DNA of 64,000 bases from Roseobacter sp. HKCCD6576-2 (GCF_013179285.1 NZ_WVNW01000001.1:1364001-1428000), one strand, 5' to 3'; positions 46,079-56,772 are shown, counted from the stretch's first letter. The notes: generated from the sequence alone by a model not told the origin. A program made the numbers and translations.

Positions 46079-46483
46079 CTAGCCGGTCACGCTTTCGCTC
46101 TCATCCGAGACTGCCAACCAGGTGCGCGCGGCGTCTTCATCATCAGGCGCGAAGCTCTTGATCACCAGGTTGGGCAGTAGCGCGCTTTCGACACCAGCGA
46201 CCGCTTTGACCCAGGTCTGATCGGTCAGAACCGCCACCTTGTCGACCTTCTCGATCATCGCCATCAACTGCACCCAATGGCGCAACTCGACGCCGATAGC
46301 GCCCAGGCTTGGCCAGGCGACGGCTTCGGCACGCATCAGGACGCCGCCATGATGCATGCCCTCCATCTCGCGCACCAGCATATCAAGCGTCACTTCCATC
46401 CCCACGGCATCCAGACTTCCATGCGCCTCGATCACCAAAAGGTTTGGGGTTTCCAAATTGCTGCTGAAACTGGGTGTGCTCAT
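46079..46483 (-). CDS. SpoIIAA-like (STAS/UspA-fold) protein
   Basis: 134 residues, SpoIIAA-like family PF11964. An N-terminal strand NLLVIEAHGSLDAVG, a central KVAVLTDQTWVKAV, and LPNLVIKSFAPDDEDAARTWL at the end are typical. Strong AAGGAG ribosome-binding site before ATG 46483. These small soluble proteins may bind lipids; function unknown. Single gene. Confidence 0.82.
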   Translation of the reverse strand: MSTPSFSSNLETPNLLVIEAHGSLDAVGMEVTLDMLVREMEGMHHGGVLMRAEAVAWPSLGAIGVELRHWVQLMAMIEKVDKVAVLTDQTWVKAVAGVESALLPNLVIKSFAPDDEDAARTWLAVSDESESVTG

Positions 46484-46598
46484 CCGCCGTCTCCTTATTA
46501 TGGGCTAACGCTGGCGGGTTCCGCTAAACCGCACCATGATCTGCGTCAATCGGGCCGAGGAGGGGGCCAGCCCCCGTCGCGTGCCGCGACTCCCCCGG

Positions 46599-46619
46599 GA
46601 TATTTGAGAAGCAGAGAAG
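46599..46619 (+). repeat. Dispersed-type 21-base repeat, copy 1
   Basis: Begins GATATTTGAGAAGCAG and is preceded by CCCCCGG. Exactly repeated in inverted orientation at 46747-46767. The motif resembles short intergenic repeats seen widely in roseobacter genomes (from memory). Confidence 0.65.
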
Positions 46620-46746
46620 GGCCCTTCAGGTTTGATTAACCATGCGCCGCTAATCTCGACTTGCGGTACAGGCGGGGACGCCGATGGCCGTAAGCGGAGA
46701 AGCCCCCACCGTGCCTCCGGGACAGTGGGGGTGGACCCGGTCCGGT

Positions 46747-46767
46747 CTTCTCTGCTTCTCAAATATC
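46747..46767 (-). repeat. Dispersed-type 21-base repeat, copy 2 (inverted)
   Basis: Exact reverse complement of 46599-46619. Together they could form a long-range hairpin with a 127-base loop, or simply be two independent insertions. Confidence 0.65.
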
Positions 46768-46820
46768 CCCGCCGGAGGCATCCAAGCGTCGCCAAATGGT
46801 TCGGCGCGTTCTTTAGGTCA

Positions 46821-47159
46821 CTACATCGAAAACGACGTGCCGCAGCCGCAGGACGACGAGGCATTTGGGTTCTCGATGGTGAACCGCGCGCCGATGAGTT
46901 CTTCGCTGAAGTCGATCACCGCGTCGGCCAGGAACGGCAACGACACGCTATCGACGACCACTTTTTGGCCTTCGCCTTCCAGCACCAAATCATCCTCGGC
47001 GGGCTCGTCGAGCTTGATTTCATATTGAAATCCAGAACAGCCGCCACCCTCGACCGCCACACGCAGCGCTTTGGGCGCATCCGCATCCTCGTTGATTTCG
47101 GCCAGACGCTCGAAGGCGCGAGGCGTTACTTTTGGCGGAACAGTCAGCGTCAGGGTCAT
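46821..47159 (-). CDS. erpA: A-type iron-sulfur cluster carrier
   Basis: 112 residues, HesB/IscA/ErpA family. Three conserved cysteines are in GGGCSGFQY and SSCGCGTSF. It transfers Fe-S clusters to target proteins. ATG 47159 is used. Divergent from dgt with 77 bases between start codons, a gene pair conserved in Rhodobacterales. ErpA versus IscA cannot be settled by sequence alone. Confidence 0.9.
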   Translation of the reverse strand: MTLTLTVPPKVTPRAFERLAEINEDADAPKALRVAVEGGGCSGFQYEIKLDEPAEDDLVLEGEGQKVVVDSVSLPFLADAVIDFSEELIGARFTIENPNASSSCGCGTSFSM

Positions 47160-47236
47160 TTTTAAGCTCCGGGCGGTGTCGCATCGGGTTTGAACCGAAT
47201 ATATGGACCGGCAACGGGGGCGACAAGGAGACATCG

Positions 47237-48403
47237 ATGCTGGCGGTATATGCATGCGACCCTGCGGAGAGCCGTGGGCGGCTGGTTGCGGAGGAGGAAA
47301 GCACGTTTCGCTCCTGTTTTCAGCGCGACCGCGATCGGATCATCCACGCGTCGGCCTTTCGGCGGCTGAAACATAAGACGCAAGTTTTTGTGGAACATGA
47401 GGGCGATTACTATCGCACGCGGCTGACCCATTCGATTGAGGTGGCGCAGGTGGCGCGAACGATCTCGGGCGTTTTGGGGCTGAATGCGGAACTCACCGAA
47501 GCCTTGGCTTTGGCCCATGATCTCGGCCACACGCCCTTTGGGCATACCGGTGAAGATGCCTTGGCCGATCTGATGGCACCTTATGGCGGGTTCGATCACA
47601 ATGCGCAGGCGATCCGCATCGTAACCTCCCTAGAGCGGCACTATGCGGAGTTTGATGGGCTGAACCTGACATGGGAAACCTTGGAAGGGCTGGCGAAACA
47701 TAACGGCCCGGTCACAGGCGATCTGCCCTATGCTTTGGCCGCCTATAACGCACGCCATGATCTGGAACTCGACACCCATGCGAGTGCGGAAGCGCAAGTG
47801 GCTGCGATTGCCGATGATGTCGCCTACAACCATCACGATCTACATGATGGGCTCCGCGCCGAGCTGTTTTCGACTGATGAGCTGGCGGAGCTCCCGATTT
47901 TGCAGGATTGCTTTGCAGAAGTCGATCAGCGCTATCCGGGGCTGAACTACTACAAGCGGCGGCATGAGGCGCTGCGGCGGTTCTTCGGCGTTTTGGTCGA
48001 GGATGTGATTGCGGTGGCGCGGGGCAATCTGGCCGAAATCGCGCCGCAGAGCGTGGCCGATATCCGCGGGGCAGGGCGCGGTGTGATCCGGTTTTCCGAT
48101 GCGCTTTGGGCGGATCTCAACCTGATCCGGGCGTTTCTGTTCAAACGCATGTACCGCGCGCCAGGGGTGATCGAGATGCGCGCAGAGGTGACGCAGGTGG
48201 TCAACGACCTCTTTCCGTATTTCATGGCCCATCCGGAGGCCTTGCCGAAGCAGTGGCGCAAGGATGTGGAAGAGGCGGAGGGCGAGATCGCACTGGCCCG
48301 GATCGTGGCCGATTACATCGCCGGTATGACAGATCGCTTCGCGCTTCAGAGGCACGCAGACCTTGTCACCGGCACGCCAACGACCGTGACAAAACACGGA
48401 TAA
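47237..48403 (+). CDS. dgt: Deoxyguanosinetriphosphate triphosphohydrolase-like protein
   Basis: 388-residue HD-superfamily nucleotide hydrolase. Metal-binding residues are visible in RLTHSIEVAQVAR and AHDLGHTPFGHTGED, with a later IADDVAYNHHDLHDG. An N-terminal RDRDRIIHASAFRRLKHKTQV segment is typical. ATG 47237 follows AAGGAG. It probably controls dNTP pools. Confidence 0.92.
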   Translation: MLAVYACDPAESRGRLVAEEESTFRSCFQRDRDRIIHASAFRRLKHKTQVFVEHEGDYYRTRLTHSIEVAQVARTISGVLGLNAELTEALALAHDLGHTPFGHTGEDALADLMAPYGGFDHNAQAIRIVTSLERHYAEFDGLNLTWETLEGLAKHNGPVTGDLPYALAAYNARHDLELDTHASAEAQVAAIADDVAYNHHDLHDGLRAELFSTDELAELPILQDCFAEVDQRYPGLNYYKRRHEALRRFFGVLVEDVIAVARGNLAEIAPQSVADIRGAGRGVIRFSDALWADLNLIRAFLFKRMYRAPGVIEMRAEVTQVVNDLFPYFMAHPEALPKQWRKDVEEAEGEIALARIVADYIAGMTDRFALQRHADLVTGTPTTVTKHG

Positions 48404-48418
48404 CCCTGCGGTAAGGGT

Positions 48419-48964
48419 CTATTCCACGTCAATAAAGAAGGTCGCCCAAACCTGAAGCGATACGAAGATCTCGGACATTTCCGGATCGTCCACCACTGGA
48501 AAGATCACGATGATCGGCCCCAGATCACCAATGCCCAGAGGCACCCCGTCCAGATGCGTGGCCAAGATCGGTTCATAGGTCTCGGTCATCTCCCACGGGA
48601 TTTCGACCTGATACCCGTCAAGCGCCGTTGGAAAGGCCGACCGGCCAGCTGCGCCTGCCATTTCCATCACTGCCGAAAGCCTGGGGCCAGCAAATGTTGC
48701 GGGTGTTTCGTCATCTGGCATCATCGTGGTGATTTCGACCTCGGGCAGGGCGGCCAGCATTGCCGCATCAAGCGCGACCCCGGTCTCGAAGCTCAAACCC
48801 ATCCGGCCCAAAACCGTGATATCGTCTTCGGTCGAGGGGCCACGGTTCCCCTCTGGGATCGCGCCGGCAAGGGTGAGGATCGTGGCGCCGGTCGGTGCAG
48901 GAACTTCCGCGAGTGCAGGCACAGAGAGGGCCGTGCATAGGAGAAGCGGAGTCAAGATACGCAT
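48419..48964 (-). CDS. Secreted small protein with molybdopterin-oxidoreductase-like (SUOX) fold
   Basis: 181 residues with signal peptide (MRILTPLLLCTALSVPALA). The body resembles the short SUOX-domain proteins of Rhodobacterales: ILTLAGAIPEGN at the start, ATFAGPRLSAVMEMAGA in the middle (aligned with the FxGVxLxxVLxxAG motif) and a GPIIVIFPVVDDPE ending. The Cys that ligates Mo in sulfite oxidases is absent, so a catalytic role is doubtful. Tail to tail with dgt. Confidence 0.65.
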   Translation of the reverse strand: MRILTPLLLCTALSVPALAEVPAPTGATILTLAGAIPEGNRGPSTEDDITVLGRMGLSFETGVALDAAMLAALPEVEITTMMPDDETPATFAGPRLSAVMEMAGAAGRSAFPTALDGYQVEIPWEMTETYEPILATHLDGVPLGIGDLGPIIVIFPVVDDPEMSEIFVSLQVWATFFIDVE

Positions 48965-49122
48965 GATAAGGACGCTCCCATCGCTGTTGAGATGGGCCGA
49001 GACTGCCAGACTGCTCGCCGCCTCGCCACATATCTTTCATATGCAACGATCCGGGAACCGCAATTGACCTCGGCCCTGCCCGTGATACACCCCCGCGCAA
49101 TTGTTTCCCGAAAGATGCCCCG

Positions 49123-50868
49123 ATGACCCTATTTGCCGATATCCGCGCGCTTGTTCTGGAAAGCCTCGATGCCCTGGTGGCCGATGGCCATCTGCCCGCC
49201 GGATTGGACATGCGAAACGTCACCGTGGAGCCGCCGCGCGATGCCGCCCATGGGGATATGGCAACCAATGCCGCGATGGTGTTGGCGAAACCCGCCCGGC
49301 AGAAACCGCGCGATATTGCCGAAGCTTTGTCGGTGAAACTGGGCGCAGACCCCCGGATTGAGACCGCTGAGGTGGCAGGCCCGGGCTTTATCAACTTGCG
49401 GCTCTCTGCCGAGACTTGGCGTGGAGTGATCCGCGATGTGGTGCAAACTGGCACCGGTTTTGGCCGTTCCACGATGGGGGCCGGCCGTAAGGTGAATGTC
49501 GAATATGTCTCGGCCAACCCGACCGGGCCCTTGCATGTGGGCCACACACGCGGCGCGGTGTTTGGCGACGCGCTAGCCAGTCTGCTGGATTTCACCGGCC
49601 ATGACGTCACCCGCGAATACTACATCAACGATGGCGGTGGGCAGGTCGATGTGCTCGCCCGCTCAGTCTATCTGCGTTACCTGGAGGCGCATGGCCAGGA
49701 AGTTGCGTTTGAAGACGGCACCTATCCGGGCGATTACCTGATCGACGTTGGCCAGGCGTTAAAAGACAAGGTTGGCGATGCGTTTGTCGATAAGGGCGAA
49801 GAGTTTTGGCTGGCCGACATACGGGAGTTCGCGACTGAAACGATGATGGAGATGATCCGCTCCGACTTGGCGCAATTGGGCGTCGAGATGGACGTGTTTT
49901 ACTCCGAGAAATCGCTTTATGGCACGGGCCGGATCGAAGCCGCGATCGACGATCTGCGCGGCAAGGGCCTGATCTATGAAGGCGTGCTTGAGCCCCCGAA
50001 AGGCAAGAAGCCCGAAGATTGGGAGCCGCGCGAGCAGACGCTGTTCAAATCCACCGAGCATGGCGATGATGTCGACCGTCCGGTGAAGAAATCCGATGGC
50101 TCCTGGACCTATTTCGCGCCGGACATAGCTTATCATTTTGATAAGGTTTCCAGGGGTTTCGATGAGCTTATCGATGTGTTTGGCGCCGATCATGGCGGCT
50201 ATGTCAAACGGATGAAGGCGGCCGTTTCGGCGCTGTCGGATGGCCAAGTGCCGCTCGACGTCAAGCTGACGCAGTTGGTCAAGCTGCGGCGCGGCGATGA
50301 AGAGCTGAAAATGTCGAAACGGGCGGGCACCTTTGTGACCCTGCGCGATGTGGTCGATCTGGTTGGGCCGGATGTGACCCGCTTTGTCATGCTCACCCGG
50401 AAAAACGATGCACCGCTTGATTTCGACGTTGAGAAAGTGACGGAGCAATCGAAAGAAAACCCGGTCTGGTATGTGCAATATGCCCATGCCCGGATCGCGT
50501 CGGTGTTGCGCAAAGCAGCGGAGGCCGGGATTGCAACGGATGACGCGGTTCTTGCTGCGGCGGACCTTTCGGCGATCTCCGATCCAGCGGAACTCGCGCT
50601 GGCGGGCAAGCTCGCGGAATGGCCGCGTCTGGTTGAAATCGCGGCCAGCACGCATGAGCCGCATCGGGTGGCGTTTTACCTCTTCGATCTGGCCTCCGAA
50701 TTCCATGGCCTTTGGAACAAAGGCAATGCCGACCCGTCTTTGCGCTTCCTGCAAGAGGATGACGAAACAGCAACATTGGCAAAACTTGCGCTGATTCGTG
50801 CCGTAGCCGTTGTTATTTCATCAGGTCTTGGTATTTTAGGGGTGACCCCGCTTAACGAAATGCGCTGA
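49123..50868 (+). CDS. argS: Arginyl-tRNA synthetase
   Basis: Class I aminoacyl-tRNA synthetase, 581 residues. An N-terminal additional domain (1-85), the HIGH-type motif [14 protein letters not shown] near residue 130, and the KMSK motif ELKMSKRAG near residue 390. The anticodon-binding domain with the DALR fold ends in NEMR. Start ATG 49123; first gene of the conserved argS-SPOR-nagZ-scpA-scpB cluster. Confidence 0.96.
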   Translation: MTLFADIRALVLESLDALVADGHLPAGLDMRNVTVEPPRDAAHGDMATNAAMVLAKPARQKPRDIAEALSVKLGADPRIETAEVAGPGFINLRLSAETWRGVIRDVVQTGTGFGRSTMGAGRKVNVEYVSANPTGPLHVGHTRGAVFGDALASLLDFTGHDVTREYYINDGGGQVDVLARSVYLRYLEAHGQEVAFEDGTYPGDYLIDVGQALKDKVGDAFVDKGEEFWLADIREFATETMMEMIRSDLAQLGVEMDVFYSEKSLYGTGRIEAAIDDLRGKGLIYEGVLEPPKGKKPEDWEPREQTLFKSTEHGDDVDRPVKKSDGSWTYFAPDIAYHFDKVSRGFDELIDVFGADHGGYVKRMKAAVSALSDGQVPLDVKLTQLVKLRRGDEELKMSKRAGTFVTLRDVVDLVGPDVTRFVMLTRKNDAPLDFDVEKVTEQSKENPVWYVQYAHARIASVLRKAAEAGIATDDAVLAAADLSAISDPAELALAGKLAEWPRLVEIAASTHEPHRVAFYLFDLASEFHGLWNKGNADPSLRFLQEDDETATLAKLALIRAVAVVISSGLGILGVTPLNEMR

Positions 50869-50954
50869 GGCGAGACCTCGATAAACAAAGCGCGCTGGTG
50901 GGGCCGAGCAGGCAAGACCCCCGGCGCGCCAGTGCCGGGCAAAAGAGGGCAGGC

Positions 50955-51902
50955 ATGGCAGATATCGAGTATTTCGAGGAAGAGGCCTATGCGTCTCCAC
51001 CGCAGGTGGAGCCGTCGCGCTTTGGCACCTTGGTCAATTGGGCCGGGGCGCTGGTTTCATTTGGGCTGATCGCAGGCATGGCGGTTTGGGCTTGGCAGTT
51101 AACAGTGCGCGATGTGGCCGGGGTCCCGGTGATCCGCGCGCTGGAAGGCGCGATGCGGGTGGCCCCGGAAAACCCCGGCGGCAGTCAAGCGGATCATCAA
51201 GGTTTGGCGGTTAACCGCATTGCCGAGGGGCAAGAGGCCGAACCTGCGGCGGATCGGATCGTTTTGGCGCCGCCGCCGGTGGAGCTGACCGAAGTGGATA
51301 TCAGCTCGGCCAGCCTGCCTGAGGTGACGACAGAGGTTGTGCCCGAGGCGACGGCCTCAGCCCCGACCCCAGAAGCGGCGAGCGAGGCGACCTTGGCTTT
51401 GATTGACCGGCTCATCCAGGACGAAGCTGCGGCCCCTGCCGCCGAAAATGCAGAGGCAGGAGTTGTGGCGGAAGATGCCGTTGCCGCGCCGACCCGCGAA
51501 ACCATCGCGGTGATCCCGATCTCGGTGCCCGGGGTACGAAATTCGCCGCGCCCGACGGGCCGTCCGGCCAATGTGCAGGTTGCCAGCCTTGCGGCGCCGA
51601 CCGCGCCGACGCCCGCGGCCAGCGCGGAGATTGATCCAAATACGCTGACATCGGGGACACGGCTGGTGCAGCTTGGCGCCTTTGATGACGAAGAAACCGC
51701 CCGGTCCGAATGGGAACGGTTGACCGGCAGCTTCCCCGATTTCTTTGATGGGCGCTCGCGGATCGTCCAACCGGCGGTGTCTGGCGGGCGGGAGTTCTAC
51801 CGGCTTCGCGCCCATGGCTTCACGGATCTGAGCGATGCGCGGCGCTTCTGCACAACGCTTTTGGCGCAGGGCGCGGCTTGTATCCCGGTCACGGTGCGCT
51901 AA
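50955..51902 (+). CDS. SPOR-domain cell-envelope protein
   Basis: 315 residues: short cytoplasmic N-terminus, one membrane helix (about 23-48, NWAGALVSFGLIAGMAVWAW), a long Ala/Pro/Glu-rich periplasmic linker, and a C-terminal SPOR domain (about 235-315; TRLVQLGAFDDEETARSEW, then FYRLRAHGFTDLSDA) that binds denuded septal peptidoglycan. ATG 50955 follows AGAGGG. Next to nagZ, fitting a cell-wall role. Confidence 0.88.
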   Translation: MADIEYFEEEAYASPPQVEPSRFGTLVNWAGALVSFGLIAGMAVWAWQLTVRDVAGVPVIRALEGAMRVAPENPGGSQADHQGLAVNRIAEGQEAEPAADRIVLAPPPVELTEVDISSASLPEVTTEVVPEATASAPTPEAASEATLALIDRLIQDEAAAPAAENAEAGVVAEDAVAAPTRETIAVIPISVPGVRNSPRPTGRPANVQVASLAAPTAPTPAASAEIDPNTLTSGTRLVQLGAFDDEETARSEWERLTGSFPDFFDGRSRIVQPAVSGGREFYRLRAHGFTDLSDARRFCTTLLAQGAACIPVTVR

Positions 51903-51907
51903 GCCAT

Positions 51908-52921
51908 ATGGCCGGGGCCTCAGCCACCATTCTTGGTTGTTTGGGCCCGGTCCTATCCGAAGACGAAGCCGCGTTTTTTGCGGGTGCGCAACCGTGGGGC
52001 TTCATCCTTTTCGCTCGCAATATCGAGACCCCGGCCCAACTGCGCCGCCTGACGGATGATTTGCGCGCCGCAGTTGGGCGGGACGCGCCGATCCTGATCG
52101 ATCAGGAGGGCGGTCGCGTGCAGCGGATGGGACCACCTCATTGGCGGCAATGGCACCCGGCGCTGGACCAGGTGCGGCACGCCGGACCGGAGGGCGCGGC
52201 GCGGTCCATGCGGCTCCGCGCCCGGCTGATCGCGGATGAATTGCGGGCCGTTGGGATTGACGTGAACTGCGCGCCTCTGGCCGATGTGGCGCGAGAGACA
52301 ACGCACCCCGTCCTTCTGAACCGGCTTTACGGAGAGGACGTGCCAGATGTGGTTGAAACTGCCCGCGCCGTTGCCGATGGCCTCTTGGCGGGCGGCGTTT
52401 TGCCGGTTCTCAAACATCTGCCCGGCTATGGGTTGGGCGAGGTGGACAGTCACAAAAGCTTGCCGCGTGTGGCGGCGCCGTTGGACGAACTCCGCGCCGT
52501 GGATTTCGCGGCGTTCAAACCGCTCTCTGACCTGCCGATGGGGATGACGGCGCATATCGTCTATGAGGCGATTGAAGATGGCTTGCCGGCCACCATGTCG
52601 CCGCACCTGATCACGCTGATCCGCGAGGAGATCGGCTTTGACGGGCTCTTGATGACCGATGATCTTTCCATGGGGGCGTTGCCGGGGCGCTTGGCCGAGC
52701 GGGCCGCAGGCGCGCGCGGCGCAGGCTGCGATATCATTCTGCATTGCAATGGCAAACGCGCCGAAATGGAAGAGGTCGTGGCGGCCAGCGGTGATCTAGA
52801 CGGCCCCGCGAAGACCCGCACCGAAGCAGCGCTCGCGTGGCGTCGCGCCCCTGATCCGCTTGACATTGAGGCCGTGGAAGCCGACCTTGCGACGCTTCTG
52901 GACGGGCAGGTTTATGGCTGA
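51908..52921 (+). CDS. nagZ: Beta-N-acetylhexosaminidase
   Basis: Cytoplasmic glycoside hydrolase family 3 enzyme of peptidoglycan recycling, 337 residues. The loop LKHLPGYGLGEVDSHKSLP carries the NagZ Asp-His pair; Tyr replaces the usual second His of KHFPGHG. The nucleophile Asp is in LMTDDLSMGAL. DQEGGRVQRM near residue 63 is a family hallmark. ATG 51908 is 5 bases after the SPOR stop. The stop overlaps scpA. Confidence 0.93.
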   Translation: MAGASATILGCLGPVLSEDEAAFFAGAQPWGFILFARNIETPAQLRRLTDDLRAAVGRDAPILIDQEGGRVQRMGPPHWRQWHPALDQVRHAGPEGAARSMRLRARLIADELRAVGIDVNCAPLADVARETTHPVLLNRLYGEDVPDVVETARAVADGLLAGGVLPVLKHLPGYGLGEVDSHKSLPRVAAPLDELRAVDFAAFKPLSDLPMGMTAHIVYEAIEDGLPATMSPHLITLIREEIGFDGLLMTDDLSMGALPGRLAERAAGARGAGCDIILHCNGKRAEMEEVVAASGDLDGPAKTRTEAALAWRRAPDPLDIEAVEADLATLLDGQVYG

Positions 52922-53720
52922 GATTCCGACACCGGCAAATGACAATGACGCGGAATGGGACGCGGTCGCCGAGCGACGCGCCGCCGAGGCGTTGATCGTC
53001 GATGTCGACGGGTTTGAAGGGCCGCTCGATCTGCTCTTGATGCTGTCGCGCACCCAGAAGGTCGATTTGCGCAAGGTCTCGGTCCTGCAATTGGCCGAGC
53101 AATACCTGGTCTTTGTGGAGAAGGCGCGCACGCTGCGGATTGAGCTGGCCGCCGATTATCTGGTGATGGCCGCCTGGTTGGCCTTCCTGAAATCCCGCCT
53201 GCTCTTGCCGCCGGACCCGACCGAAGAAGGCCCATCAGGCGAGGAAATGGCAGCGCATCTGGCGTTTCAGCTCGAACGTTTGGCGGCGATGCGGGAATGT
53301 GCGGCCAAGTTGATGGCGGGCAACCGCCTGGGGCGCGACCGGTTTGTGCGCGGCCTGCCGGAAGACATCACAACCGCGCGCAAAGTCACCTATACCGCCA
53401 GTCTGATCGACTTGATGCAGGGCTATGCACGGATCCGCACCCGCGACGAGTTCCGCCCCTTCACGATGGACCGCGACAGCGTGTTTACCATGGAAGAAGC
53501 GCTGGACCGGATGCGCGGATTGATTGGGTTCGCGGGGGATTGGACCGATATTTCTTCCTATATCCCGGAAGGGTGGGAGCTTGATCCAAAGCGCCGCCGC
53601 TCCGCCACTGCGTCCACATTTGCCGCCGCGTTGGAGCTGGCCAAGGCGGGCAAGGTGACGATCCGGCAGGCCGAGACTTTCGCGCCGATCCAATTGAAAC
53701 GAAAAGACGATCCCGCATGA
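52914..53720 (+). CDS. scpA: Segregation and condensation protein A
   Basis: Kleisin subunit of the SMC-ScpAB condensin, 268 residues. VDGFEGPLDLLLMLSRTQKVDLRKVS near residues 28-55 is diagnostic, with AADYLVMAAWLAFLKSRLLLP following. ATG 52914 overlaps the nagZ stop by 8 bases. Works with scpB, which overlaps its end. Confidence 0.94.
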   Translation: MAEIPTPANDNDAEWDAVAERRAAEALIVDVDGFEGPLDLLLMLSRTQKVDLRKVSVLQLAEQYLVFVEKARTLRIELAADYLVMAAWLAFLKSRLLLPPDPTEEGPSGEEMAAHLAFQLERLAAMRECAAKLMAGNRLGRDRFVRGLPEDITTARKVTYTASLIDLMQGYARIRTRDEFRPFTMDRDSVFTMEEALDRMRGLIGFAGDWTDISSYIPEGWELDPKRRRSATASTFAAALELAKAGKVTIRQAETFAPIQLKRKDDPA

Positions 53721-54388
53721 GCGACGCAGACCAAGATACCGAAGAGAGCCTGTTTCAGGCCCCGCCTTTGGCCGAACAAGAACGCATGGTTGAGGCGATG
53801 CTCTTTGCCAGCACGGAGCCGATGAGCACGCGCGAGATGGAGGCGCGGATGCCGCATGGCTGCGATGCCGCCGAGGCGCTGGTGCTGCTCCGCCGCCGCT
53901 ATGAGGGTCGGGGGGTGAGCGTCGCTAAGGTCGGCGATGCCTGGGCGATCCGCACGGCCGCCGATCTTGGGTTTCTGATGAGCCGGGAGACGGTCGAGAC
54001 CCGCAAACTCAGCCGCGCGGCGATCGAGACGCTTGCGATTATCGCCTATCATCAGCCGGTCACACGTGCTGAGATCGAAGAAATCCGCGGCGTTTCCGTC
54101 AGCCGGGGCACGGTGGATCAGTTGATCGAGATGGAGTGGGTCCGGTTCGGTCGGCGGAAGATGACTCCGGGGCGCCCTGTAACCTATGTTGTGACGCAAG
54201 GGTTCCTTGATCATTTCGGGCTGGAAAGCGCTCGGGATTTGCCGGGCCTGAAAGAACTCCGTTCGGCGGGGCTTCTCGACAGCCGCCTGCCGCCTTCAAT
54301 GATGCCAGGTCCGGGCGGCGAAGATGATCTCGCCGAACTCGATGATGGCCCCGAAGATGATGGCCAGGACGAGCTATTTGGCGAATGA
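53717..54388 (+). CDS. scpB: Segregation and condensation protein B
   Basis: 223 residues with two winged-helix domains. QERMVEAMLFASTEPMSTREM at the start and SRAAIETLAIIAYHQPVTRAEIEEIRGV in the second domain are signature segments. An acidic tail (about 195-223) follows. ATGA overlap with scpA. Confidence 0.95.
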   Translation: MSDADQDTEESLFQAPPLAEQERMVEAMLFASTEPMSTREMEARMPHGCDAAEALVLLRRRYEGRGVSVAKVGDAWAIRTAADLGFLMSRETVETRKLSRAAIETLAIIAYHQPVTRAEIEEIRGVSVSRGTVDQLIEMEWVRFGRRKMTPGRPVTYVVTQGFLDHFGLESARDLPGLKELRSAGLLDSRLPPSMMPGPGGEDDLAELDDGPEDDGQDELFGE

Positions 54389-54460
54389 CGGCCTTTGCGC
54401 CTGATTTTTGCCGATATTTGCCCTATATTAAGCGGCAGCACCGAAATGGAGGCGCAAAAC

Positions 54461-54679
54461 ATGGACCGTATCATCACCATGGTGATCAACCGCATCATTC
54501 GACGCGTGGTCAATCGCGGCGTGGATGCGGGCATTGATCGCGTATCGCGCCGGGGTCAGGGCCAAGACCGCGAAAACGCGATGACGCCAGAGCAGCGTGA
54601 GAAAGTGCAGAATAGTCAGCAAAACACCCGCCAAGCCATGCGCATGATGCGCCGGGCCTCGCGGTTCACGCGGTTCTAG
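54461..54679 (+). CDS. Small basic conserved-type hypothetical protein
   Basis: 72 residues, rich in Arg, Met and Gln: an N-terminal amphipathic segment (MDRIITMVINRIIRRVVNRG) and a Gln/Arg C-terminus. ATG 54461 has a good GGAGG at 9-14 bases. Similar short proteins occur after scpB in related genomes (recalled). No function recognised. Confidence 0.65.
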   Translation: MDRIITMVINRIIRRVVNRGVDAGIDRVSRRGQGQDRENAMTPEQREKVQNSQQNTRQAMRMMRRASRFTRF

Positions 54680-54743
54680 GTCACCGGGTTCACCGGCGCT
54701 GGATCTGTTGATCGGCCAGCTTCAAAGCCATCTTTCTAAGATG

Positions 54744-54769
54744 AAAGGGCGCCACCGCGGGCGCCCTTT
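54744..54769. terminator. Bidirectional terminator between the small gene and glnA
   Basis: 10-bp perfect stem AAAGGGCGCC/GGCGCCCTTT with 6-base loop ACCGCG, followed by a T-run on the plus strand and flanked by A residues that give U residues on the minus strand. Placed between convergent genes. Confidence 0.8.
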
Positions 54770-54790
54770 TGTGTTTTGCTCCACCTGCAA

Positions 54791-56197
54791 TCAGCAGCTG
54801 TAATAGTTCAGGTATTCCACCGGGTGCGGGGTGTGTTCGAACGCGTACACCTCTTCCCATTTCAGCTCCATATAGCCTTCGATCTGGTCTTTGGTGAACA
54901 CGTCACCGGCCAGAAGGAAGTCATGATCCGCTTCCAAAGCCTCAAGCGCTTCGCGCAGCGAGGCGCAGACGGTTGGGATGCCGGCCAGCTCTTCCGGCGG
55001 CAGATCGTAGAGGTCTTTGTCCGACGGATCGCCGGGGTGGATTTTGTTCTGGATACCGTCGAGGCCCGCCATCAGCAGAGCTGCGAAGCAGAGATAGGGG
55101 TTCGCCGAGGGGTCGGGGAACCGCGCTTCGACGCGCTTGGCTTTCGGGCTTTCCGTCCACGGAATACGGACACAACCGGAGCGGTTGCGGGCCGAATAGG
55201 CGCGCAGAACCGGCGCTTCAAAACCCGGGATCAGGCGCTTGTAGCTGTTGGTTGACGGGTTGGTGAACGCGTTCAGCGTTTTGGCATGTTTCAGCACACC
55301 ACCGATGAAATACAGCGCCTCATCCGACAGATCGGCATATTTGTCGCCCGCGAACAAAGGCTTGCCGTCTTTCCAGATCGACATGTTCACATGCATGCCC
55401 GTGCCGTTATCGCCCGCGATTGGCTTCGGCATGAAGGTTGCCGATTTACCATAGGCGTGTGCCACATTGTGGATGATGTATTTGTATTTCTGCAGCTCAT
55501 CGGCCTGTTTGGTCAGGCTGTCGAAGATCAGGCCAAGCTCGTGCTGGCACGAGGCCACTTCGTGGTGGTGCTTGTCGACCTTCATGCCGATGCGCTTCAT
55601 GGTGGAGAGCATTTCGGACCGCAGATCATGGCTGGCATCGGTCGGGTTGACCGGGAAATAGCCGCCTTTGACGCCGGCGCGGTGGCCCATATTGCCCATT
55701 TCATACTCGCTGTCGGTGTTCCAGGACGCATCCTGGGCGTCGACCTCGTAAGAGACTTTGTTCATCGCGACCGAGAAGCGCACATCGTCGAACAGGAAGA
55801 ACTCTGCCTCGGGGCCGAAATACGCCGCATCGCCGATGCCGGAGGATTTCAGATAGGCCTCGGCTTTCTCGGCGGTGCCACGCGGGTCGCGCTCATAGGC
55901 TTCGCCGGTGTCGGGCTCAACGATGGAGCAATGCAGGCACAGCGTCTTTTCCGCATAGAACGGATCGATATAGGCGCTTTCGGTGTCGGGCATCAGTTTC
56001 ATGTCCGAGGCTTCGATGCCTTTCCAGCCGGCAATCGACGAGCCGTCAAACATGAAGCCTTCCTCAAGGAAATCCTCATCAACCTGATCGGACATGACCG
56101 TGACATGTTGCAGCTTGCCGCGCGGATCGGTGAAGCGGATATCGACATAGTCGACATCCTCATCCTTGATCATGGACAGAACGTTCTCTTTGCTCAT
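54791..56197 (-). CDS. glnA: Glutamine synthetase, type I
   Basis: Makes glutamine from glutamate and ammonia, 468 residues, the length of dodecameric GSI. Visible features: [35 protein letters not shown] (ATP/metal region) and the adenylylation Tyr in [10 protein letters not shown]. Downstream of glnB in the same operon, 63 bases apart. PII and adenylyltransferase regulation is expected. Confidence 0.97.
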   Translation of the reverse strand: MSKENVLSMIKDEDVDYVDIRFTDPRGKLQHVTVMSDQVDEDFLEEGFMFDGSSIAGWKGIEASDMKLMPDTESAYIDPFYAEKTLCLHCSIVEPDTGEAYERDPRGTAEKAEAYLKSSGIGDAAYFGPEAEFFLFDDVRFSVAMNKVSYEVDAQDASWNTDSEYEMGNMGHRAGVKGGYFPVNPTDASHDLRSEMLSTMKRIGMKVDKHHHEVASCQHELGLIFDSLTKQADELQKYKYIIHNVAHAYGKSATFMPKPIAGDNGTGMHVNMSIWKDGKPLFAGDKYADLSDEALYFIGGVLKHAKTLNAFTNPSTNSYKRLIPGFEAPVLRAYSARNRSGCVRIPWTESPKAKRVEARFPDPSANPYLCFAALLMAGLDGIQNKIHPGDPSDKDLYDLPPEELAGIPTVCASLREALEALEADHDFLLAGDVFTKDQIEGYMELKWEEVYAFEHTPHPVEYLNYYSC

Positions 56198-56260
56198 CGT
56201 GACCTTCCTTGACGTTTGAGTCTGTTGCTGGGGCGGCAGCGCCCCAAAATTCTCTGTATG

Positions 56261-56734
<474 letters not shown>

Positions 56735-56772
56735 CTATTTTTTACGCAGAAGTGAATCGTGAGGGATGTCCA

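Larger units (their letters stand above)
46484..46820. other. 337-base gap holding a pair of inverted repeats
   Basis: No gene is seen. The gap contains two oppositely oriented copies of a 21-base repeat (46599-46619 and 46747-46767), about 127 bases apart, within GC-rich flanks. Confidence 0.6.
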
